From NCBI RefSeq assembly GCF_021462225.1, contig NC_061802.1, positions 7,583,859 through 7,647,858 on the forward strand: a stretch of DNA of 64,000 nt, read 5' to 3'. Below the pieces are notes generated by a model that made no database searches, was not told the DNA's origin, and saw only the letters and a program-made list of their open reading frames with translations. This stretch comes from Girardinichthys multiradiatus (taxonomy: Eukaryota; Chordata; Actinopteri; Cyprinodontiformes; Goodeidae). The position numbers and the translations under genes were made by a program. Below, piece after piece: positions 57,326 through 64,000 of the stretch (its first letter is position 1; every line of letters begins with the position of its first letter).

Positions 57326-58934
57326 CAGGTCCTTCTCAAAATATTAGCATATTGTGATAAAGTTCATTATTTTCCATAATGTCATGATGAAAATTTAACA
57401 TTCATATATTTTAGATTCATTGCACACTAACTGAAATATTTCAGGTCTTTTATTGTCTTAATACGGATGATTTTGGCATACAGCTCATGAAAACCCAAAA
57501 TTCCTATCTCACAAAATTAGCATATCATTAAAAGGGTCTCTAAACGAGCTATGAACCTAATCATCTGAATCAACGAGTTAACTCTAAACACCTGCAAAAG
57601 ATTCCTGAGGCCTTTAAAACTCCCAGCCTGGTTCATCACTCAAAACCCCAATCATGGGTAAGACTGCCGACCTGACTGCTGTCCAGAAGGCGACTATTGA
57701 CACCCTCAAGCAAGAGGGTAAGACACAGAAAGAAATTTCTGAACGAATAGGCTGTTCCCAGAGTGCTGTATCAAGGCACCTCAGTGGGAAGTCTGTGGGA
57801 AGGAAAAAGTGTGGCAGAAAACGCTGCACAACGAGAAGAGGTGACCGGACCCTGAGGAAGATTGTGGAGAAGGGCCGATTCCAGACCGTGGGGGACCAGC
57901 GGAAGCAGTGGACTGAGTCTGGACTAGAAACATCCAGAGCCACCGTGCATAGGCGTGTGCAGGAAATGGGCTACAGGTGCCGCATTCCCCAGGTCAAGCC
58001 ACTTTTGAACCAGAAACAGCGGCAGAAGCGCCTGACCTAGGCTACAGAGAAGCAGCACTGGACTGTTGCTCAGTGGTCCAAAGTACTTTTTTCGGATGAA
58101 AGCAAATTCTGCATGTCATTCGGAAATCAAGGTGCCAGAGTCTGGAGGAAGACTGGGGAGAAGGAAATGCCAAAATGCCAGAAGTCCAGTGTCAAGTACC
58201 CACAGTCAGTGATGTCTCGGGTGCCGTGTCAGCTGCTGGTGTTGGTCCACTGTGTTTTATCAAGGGCAGGGTCAATGCAGCTAGCTATCAGGAGATTTTG
58301 GAGCACTTCATGCTTCCATCTGCTGAAAAGCTTTATGGAGATGAAGATTTCATTTTTCAGCACGACCTGGCACCTGCTCACAGTGCCAAAACCACTGGTA
58401 AATGGTTCACTGACCATGGTATCACTGTGCTCAATTGGCCTGCCAACTCTCCTGACCTGAACCCCATAGAGAATCTGTGGGATATTGTGAAGAGAACGTT
58501 GAGAGACTCAAGACCCAACACTCTGGATGAGCTAAAGGCCGCTATCTAAGCATCCTGGTCCTCCATAAGACCTCAGCAGTGCCACAGGCTGATTGCCTCC
58601 ATGCCACGCCGCATTGAAGCAGTCATTTCTGCCAAAGGATTCCCAACCAAGTATTGAGTGCATAACTGTACATGATTATTTGAAGGTTGACGTTTTTTGT
58701 ATTAAAAACACTTTTCTTTTATTGGTCGGATGAAATATGCTAATTTTGTGAGATAGGAATTTTGGGTTTTCATGAGCTGTATGCCAAAATCATCCGTATT
58801 AAGACAATAAAAGACCTGAAATATTTCAGTTAGTGTGCAATGAATCTAAAATATATGAATGTTAAATTTTCATCATGACATTATGGAAAATAATGAACTT
58901 TATCACAATATGCTAATATTTTGAGAAGGACCTG
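57326..58934 (+). mobile_element. Tc1-like DNA transposon, copy B, inside the L2 endonuclease
   Basis: The termini CAGGTCCTTCTCAAAATATT and ATATTTTGAGAAGGACCTG are flanked by TA on both sides (57324-57325, 58935-58936). Removing it restores CACATAGATCT, which is exactly what L2 copy 1 shows uninterrupted at 18871-18880. Long inverted repeats of about 200 bp lie at each end. It is the same family as copy A at 38628, in the opposite orientation, and 1609 bp long. Confidence 0.97.
57654..58657 (+). pseudogene. Tc1-like transposase, copy B (two stops, one frameshift)
   Basis: It starts MGKTADLTAVQKATIDTLKQ with a helix-turn-helix (KEISERIGCSQSAVSRHLS). The catalytic parts are VLFSDESKF (first Asp), FQHDLAPAHSAKT (second Asp) and NSPDLNPIENLWDIVKR (Glu), the Tc1 DD34E set. 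A TAG at 58038-58040 stands at the Trp codon that is TGA in copy A. A base is missing at about 58213 (GATGTCTCGG against the GATGGTCTGGGG of copy A), and a TAA at 58547-58549 precedes the last helix. It ends Phe-Pro-Thr-Lys-Tyr. No functional enzyme is made. Confidence 0.92.
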
Positions 58935-58936
58935 TA

Positions 58937-59549
58937 GATCTATTGCACTTCTGTCTTCAGGATTGTCCATGTCAATGTTGAAGTCTCCCAGAATAATTAA
59001 ACAGTCATAATCAACACATATCACAGATAAAACCTCATCAAAATCACTGATAAAGTTTGTTTTGGACTTAGGGGTCCTGTAAATATTCAAGAACATGGTT
59101 CGGACAGGGCTCTTTACCTGGAGAGCCAGGTATTCAAAAGAGTCAAATTTGCCCAGAAATACTTTTTTACACTCTAATAAATCTTTAAACAAAGTGGCCA
59201 CCCCTCCACCTTTTCTTTGCTGTCTGCTCTCACAAAGAAAATTGTAGTTCGGAGGCATCGCCTCTATCAGAATGGGAGCTTCATTAAATTCATGTAACCA
59301 TGTTTCTGTTAAAAACAGAACATCAAGATCGTGGTCAGTAATAAAGTCATTGATTAAAAATGATTTTCCTGACAGAGATCTAATGTTTAATAAAGCCAGT
59401 TTATATGACTTAGTTGCTGATATTAACTCTGTGTCTGGTTGTACCTGACGGTTTATGGCTTTTGTTGATTGTTTATTACTGTCTCTTATCCTTTTGGCTT
59501 TGTTCTTTATGTCACGTATAAGCACAGAGATTTTACAGCTAACTCCCAT
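58937..59549 (-). pseudogene. L2 endonuclease N-terminal half, copy 2
   Basis: It contains LALLNIRSLSGKSFLINDFI, LDVLFLTETWLHEFNEAPI (the catalytic Glu motif), RKGGGVATLFKDLLECKKVF, FEYLALQVKSPVRTMFLNIY and LIILGDFNIDMD, the standard order of an AP-type endonuclease. It ends where the Tc1 copy B begins, so the GDFN and SDH halves of the active site are 1.6 kb apart. A further minus-strand frame upstream (59549-59785) probably belongs to the start of ORF2. Confidence 0.85.
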
Positions 59550-60119
59550 CAGGGGCCCAAGTTTTTCCAGGACATGCTCATTTCTGATAGAGTTACCACT
59601 GGGGCCCAGACTGTATCACAGAGAAGTGATTTGAAGGTCCTGATTAGTAGGAGATAGATTAGGAGGTGGTGGAGGTCTGCGGCATTTGGAAGATGTTGGT
59701 TTAGTAGCAGAGCCTCGGCCACGGGGGTGTTCAATGGAGAAGATGTCAGAGCCATTTGGGTCCCGATCTTAAGAGCTCCTTTCATGTTATCAGAATCCAG
59801 TAAAGCAAAAAGAGGGCTCAGTGGGGAGATGGGAGAGTTCTGTGCGGTCTGGGTCAGGTCTGGAGTGAGGGGGGGTTTACCGGGGGTGTCGGTCTGGGTC
59901 TGGGTTTTGGGGGAGGGGGGTATAATGGGGCGGGGGGGGAGACCTTTTGTGATGACCTCTCTTACTCAGCCAACTGGTTGGTTGTTTCTGCTGGAGCTGT
60001 TGGAGGCAGCGTTATCATTGTTGTTGATACTCCATGTTCTCTGCTGAAGGTCGAAGCTGCTGGCAAATTATTTACTGAATAGAAGAGATTAGATGTGAGA
60101 TGTCTGGCTCCGGGCTTGT

Positions 60120-60545
60120 TCAAACAGAAACCATCTTGCTTAAAGAGTTGTCTTTTTTCCCTAAAATATTAAAGTTGTCAATGAAGTTCACAGATGTGGT
60201 AGCACATGTTTTTTTCAACCATTTATTAATCATCAGAAGTCTCAAAAAAACCTCATCTCCACAGAAAATCGGTGCAAAGGGTCCGCTGAGGAACACCTTG
60301 ATATTGAGACCTCCAACAATATTCGGCAAACGAATGAAATCCTCCTTCAGTCCTTCTGATTTTTTCTTAGCCACGTCATCCATGGCTCCACAGTGTATAA
60401 TAAGGTTTTCTAGAGACGGGCGCTTTTCTGTGATTGCCAGAATATTCTCTGAGATATCGGACACCACGTTACTGATACCAATCATAACGTATGTGTTTTT
60501 CTTGTTGCAGAAGTTTTTTATCCCATCCACAGCTGTGTTGCCCAC
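60120..60545 (-). pseudogene. L2 ORF1, esterase-like domain
   Basis: The frame carries a pattern typical of the SGNH-esterase domain found in CR1/L2 ORF1 proteins: a first block Val-Gly-Asn-Thr-Ala-Val-Asp-Gly-Ile, then NVVSDISENILAITEKRPSL, LIIHCGAMDD (the usual glycine/asparagine block), LKEDFIRL and FLRLLMINKWLKKTCATTSV, with NFIDNFNIL near the end. In active relatives the first block has Gly-Asp-Ser; here Asp-Ser is Asn-Thr, so the serine nucleophile appears lost. The first residue is a GTG-coded valine; the frame has a TAA just upstream. The assignment comes from family knowledge and pattern, not from a search. Confidence 0.6.
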
Positions 60546-60850
60546 TATTAGGGTTTATGGTCCGGTGGGGCGCTTTTTCTCTGGCAATTTAGGAGAAGAC
60601 TGTTTAGAGTGAAGGTTGTTCTCAAACCTTTTATTGTTCTCAGAAGATGGATAATTTTCCTGGTTTTCATTCTGTAGTGGTGCAAATCTGTTTTGGAGGG
60701 AACTCCATTATTTCCAGCTGTCTCACTCCTATCAGTTGTTGTGACAGCAGCTCGCTGTCGAAGTCTCCTTTTCCCAGGGGAAACGGGGGCATTTCTCTGT
60801 AATTCTGGCCATTCTAATTTATTTAATTGCTAAGATAGAAGAGGTTGGAG

Positions 60851-63051
60851 AATAAGTGGAGAAGGTAGGCAAGGGGTAAAACGGTTAAATTGTGGCTGAT
60901 AATGGTGATAAAAAAGAGGATGCAGGATGGCAGGAGAGGGGCCATTGTAGGAAGACTTTAATGAATTATGCCTCAGTGCTTATAAGAGTATTACCGATGA
61001 CATCTTACATATGTGGCATATAACATATATTAAAACTTTAGATAAATCTGAAATTGTTCAAGCATGAGTAACAATAAAAAAGTAAAGAATTAAACTAAAG
61101 CCAGCGGAGTGAAGAAGTAGGTGGTTTTATGTTCATTCTGTAATGACTAAGAAGGTATTGCTCAAGAGAGGTGAGGACTTATAGCAAACATGTTGGTACT
61201 TTTGGACATATTCAATTTCAAATTGGTGCCCATTTTATCTGCTTTGTTTTGGCTCTAAATCATAAATGAGAACAAAAATCTGTAAACGTTTGTTCACCAC
61301 TGACTGACTTTCTAATGGTTCAAGAATCCAGAGAAAGGCAAGACAATATTGTAATTTAAAGCATTTTTGGTCATTATTTCTTTATATGCATTAAAGAATC
61401 CATCCGTCCGTCCGTCCATCATCAAAACTCTAAAATCTATGCTAAAAGCAAAAATCAACAGCCAGAGAGCACAATCAAATGCATTAAATCTCTGATTTAC
61501 TTTCTTAAATGGTTTGTTAGAACAATTTATAAAATTAGTAATGTTGCAGAAGGTGTATAAGTGTGATTTAAAATGACTAGAAATAAATGAATGACCGAAT
61601 GATTAGAATAGAATAGAATAGAATACTTATGAATAAATTTGACAAAAAATATTTCACAATCCAGAATTGTGCCGCATTTCAATGCATCATACAAACTTTG
61701 TGCCAACCACATCAGTGTACCAAACTGACTTTCCCAAAAACTGACAGAGCCAACCACCTAGTAGCAGAAGTGCAACTGCAAAGCAGCACTGAAGAGGGTG
61801 TCCGTTTTCACCGTCCTTTGCTTCTGCAGTTCCCATCTGTTTGTCTTTCTCTTCCATCTCATTTACAATTGATTTATAATTTACATTCATTGTTAGTTCT
61901 CCACTCTGTTTATCTGGATGCCTCAATAAGCCATATTTATCAGAGCAATTTGCATGTTATTTAAAACAAATTCCCTGTAGAGGCCATTTGTCTGAAGCTT
62001 TCATGCATGTTGGCTTGGTTTGGTCCTCTAACACTCAGACAGATCCTGCCAAAGCACAGATCTCGAGTCTGTCCTGTTTAGCAGGAGACTCTTCCAACCC
62101 TCCGCAAAAATTCTTGGGAGGTGTGAAGGTTATTCCTTCCAAAAGTGACTTTTGGCCACCCTCATGTGAACTACCATTGTGGGAGCCCATCTGTCACAAA
62201 GAATGGAGGTGCCATTTAAACAAGCAGGGTAAGATACACACACGCGAAGTGTCATGCTGAGGAAAGGGAAGTGGCTGATCATCCCTCCGTTTGAGTGCAC
62301 ATGCAGTGAAGCAATGCAAAGAGATAATATGCAGCCAAGATTCCAGCTTTGTCTGAATTCAAGACAAAGTATCATAGTAGCCACATTACACAAGCTTACA
62401 GTGTATTGTGTACATTGCAGTTTTTCCTGTTTTTTTGTTCTTTGATGTGTTGCATCTTTGCCCAGTTCTATGGCAATTTTAACCTTCATTTTGCTTTACT
62501 CAAATATCTTTCTATGAACTGTAATTCAGGATGTCAGAGATGCACGACCCAGAATTGTGTGGCTGATTTCCAATATCTGTTTTTTGTAATCCTTTAACAT
62601 GCTGATACCAAGTCTGGCTGCTTATAACCAGAACAGAAGATATAGTAACAGAACTGAAAATGTTCATTTAGCCTTCTTGTTGGGAGCGGGAGGTGAAGTT
62701 CCATATTCAGCATGCTTCGTAACAAAAGTTGAAAGCTCAAAAGGATGAAACTGAGTTCCATTATTCTCATTATCTGCTGAAGTCTTGTTCTCTTTCATTC
62801 TCTCGCAGCCTGAGTAAACAGCAGAAATGTTTCAACATGCTATAAAAATGTTTTCTTTTTCAATGGCTTCTTGCATTTCCATGATTATGTCTCTGATCTA
62901 ATTTTAAACATATCAATGATACTTAAAATAGCTTATGTCCACATGGAAAAGTTTATGGTCACGGCCAATCATGCTAACAATCATCCAGATGATGTCAACA
63001 GAGAATTGTCTTTGCATCTTTATACATTGCAATGAGATTTGTAATTTTTTT
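60851..63051. other. Intronic sequence with short microsatellites
   Basis: No exon is seen. It includes a (GTCC)n run at 61399-61418 and a (GAATA)n run at 61605-61626. Open frames at 61629-61964 and 62130-62489 lie on both strands and have no domain features. Confidence 0.45.
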
Positions 63052-63280
63052 CAGGGTTCGTATGGGTGCTTGAAATCCTTGAAAATGCTTGAATTTTAAA
63101 AAGGTAGTTGATAGGATTCCCTTTCTATAGGGAGAGCTGTGGGTGCTGTGATTATAAAGCTCAATGAAGAAAAGGTGCACAGAGATAGATTACTCCGAGG
63201 TGTTTGAAAAGTTTGAAAATGTTACCTTCAAAATGCTTAAAGGTGCTTGAATTTTACTGTGGGAAAGTGTACGAGTCCTG
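63052..63280. mobile_element. Small non-autonomous element (MITE, possibly hAT-type)
   Basis: It starts CAGGGTTCGTATGGGTGCTTG and ends GTGTACGAGTCCTG, whose reverse complement CAGGACTCGTAC matches the left end at most positions. Repeated TGCTTGAA motifs occur near both ends (GGTGCTTGAAATCC, ATGCTTGAATTT, GGTGCTTGAATTTT). No exact 8-bp flanking duplication is visible. It is about 229 bp with no coding capacity. Confidence 0.6.
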
Positions 63281-64000
63281 TTTTATGAATTTAACTTGTC
63301 AGAAATACAAGAGATGTGTAGATGTAATACCATCACAAGCAGCAGCCTAAAATGGAACCTTAAAATTCAGTCCTTATTTTGAGGTTTTCATAGGATTGTT
63401 CTCGATATGAAACAAATTTCACATTAAGAAATGAGTTCTATTTATGTTTTTTTTTATTTTCTGGTGCCCTTTACAATTCCTGTAAAAAAAATGTAACATA
63501 TAATTTTTTGTACTTCTAACTTTCCTTTTTAAAATCTAATAATCTAATAAGTTTCTCAACGATCTTGAATGTATCCCACATTGTACAGACGATGGAGAAA
63601 ATAAATGATGATTAGAGTTTCTAGGAAGTTTTAATATGACCTGCTGTTTCTTTAAAATACTTAATTTTATAGTCACAACACCCACATTTAGGAGGATTGT
63701 ACAGAGATAAAAAAAAAATGTTCATAGCTTCTGTTGGAGAACTGCATCAGAGCAAAGCGTCATGGCTTCACAAGTCTGAGTGTTTAGGAGGCATGGCAAG
63801 AAAAAACACTTTTCCTGTAACATTACTGACACAAATGTGTGGAGTTTGCTAAAGTCTGCTGGGACTTACACTGGAACCTGGTGCTTTGGTCCAATTAGAC
63901 CAAAATTGAACTTTTTAGCAACAAGTGGTGCAGGTGTGTCTGATATGGAAAAAAAATCATAAATATTCTTTTTTGCACAATACATGACAGCAAGCACCTC
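63281..64000. other. Intronic sequence, no exon seen
   Basis: AT-rich unique sequence up to the end of the window. Confidence 0.45.

Larger units (their letters stand above)
54787..60850 (-). mobile_element. L2-clade LINE, near-complete copy (copy 2), interrupted by Tc1
   Basis: The minus-strand order is complete: an ORF1 region with an esterase-like domain (60120-60545), endonuclease (59549 down to about 57000 with the Tc1 removed), and reverse transcriptase (56590 to 54987). The 3' end is GCGCTATATAAATAAACTTG plus a repeated ACTTG tail at 54787-54812. Without the 1609-bp Tc1 insert the element is about 4.45 kb, close to full length for a fish L2. The 5' limit near 60850 is an estimate. Several stops and one-base shifts make it inactive. 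Confidence 0.88.
23652..64000 (+). other. Probable large intron 2 of the receptor gene
   Basis: From the donor at 23652 to the window end no second LDLa exon (Cys-rich, SDE-ending, phase 1-1) was found on the + strand. The simplest reading is a very long second intron. It holds most of the mobile elements of this window. A short or unusual exon could have been missed. Confidence 0.5.

Noticed and set aside
60100..60612. 170-codon + strand frame as a gene
   Set aside because: Antisense shadow of the L2 ORF1 esterase-like region on the minus strand.
1..64000. CRISPR arrays, bacterial operons, or a novel defence-type gene cluster
   Set aside because: The window has spliced exons, LINEs and Tc1 elements of a vertebrate. 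The tandem repeats are microsatellites, and no regularly spaced direct repeats with unique spacers exist.

Overview
This is a vertebrate nuclear DNA window, most likely from a teleost fish. It is AT-rich and intron-bearing. It is dominated by fish-type interspersed repeats: many Tc1-like DNA transposons of several families, L2-clade and Rex3-like LINEs, tRNA-headed SINEs, a long solo LTR, hAT and TTAA-type elements and many microsatellites. There is no operon, Shine-Dalgarno or CRISPR structure. The species cannot be fixed from the sequence alone.

Only one host gene is supported. On the + strand, a GC-richer first exon (start codon at 22703) encodes a signal peptide. It splices at 22772 to a 126-nt exon (23526-23651) that encodes exactly one complete LDL-receptor class A module, with phase-1 introns on both sides. 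The module most resembles the first ligand-binding repeat of LRP8 (ApoER2, the reelin and apoE receptor), with VLDLR as the alternative. No further exon was found, so about 40 kb (23652-64000) appears to be the start of a very long intron filled with mobile elements. Positions 1-22440 look intergenic.

Layout. 1-15 kb: unique sequence with Tc1 fossils (905, 6982, 10084) and a truncated LTR copy (3306). 15.2-19.7 kb: a 1.7-kb solo LTR with a 4-bp target duplication, split by an L2 LINE. 20-21.7 kb: a lone Tc1 terminus and SINE pieces. 22.4-23.7 kb: promoter and first two exons of the receptor gene. 24.9-30.2 kb: a cluster of three Tc1 elements and one hAT fossil, with an L2-type tail inserted in one of them. 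36.9-41.6 kb: a 5'-truncated Rex3-like LINE with an open reading frame, a perfect 56-bp palindrome, a Tc1 element, and a 1.24-kb foldback element flanked by a 6-bp duplication. 44.7-47.7 kb: a TTAA-flanked element containing a Tc1 fossil, then a SINE inserted into an L2-type tail. 53.3-60.9 kb: Tc1 and SINE fragments, then a near-complete L2 LINE with an esterase-like ORF1. A Tc1 interrupts that LINE's endonuclease; the L2 copy at 16465 supplies the matching empty site.

The transposon genes are damaged in ways that can be read directly: premature stops, one-base shifts and lost catalytic aspartates. The exception is the Rex3-like fragment, whose reading frame is open but lacks its 5' part. 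The least explained structure is the foldback element at 40321-41560, which has duplicated arms and a GC-rich hairpin-forming core with a CRE-like site.
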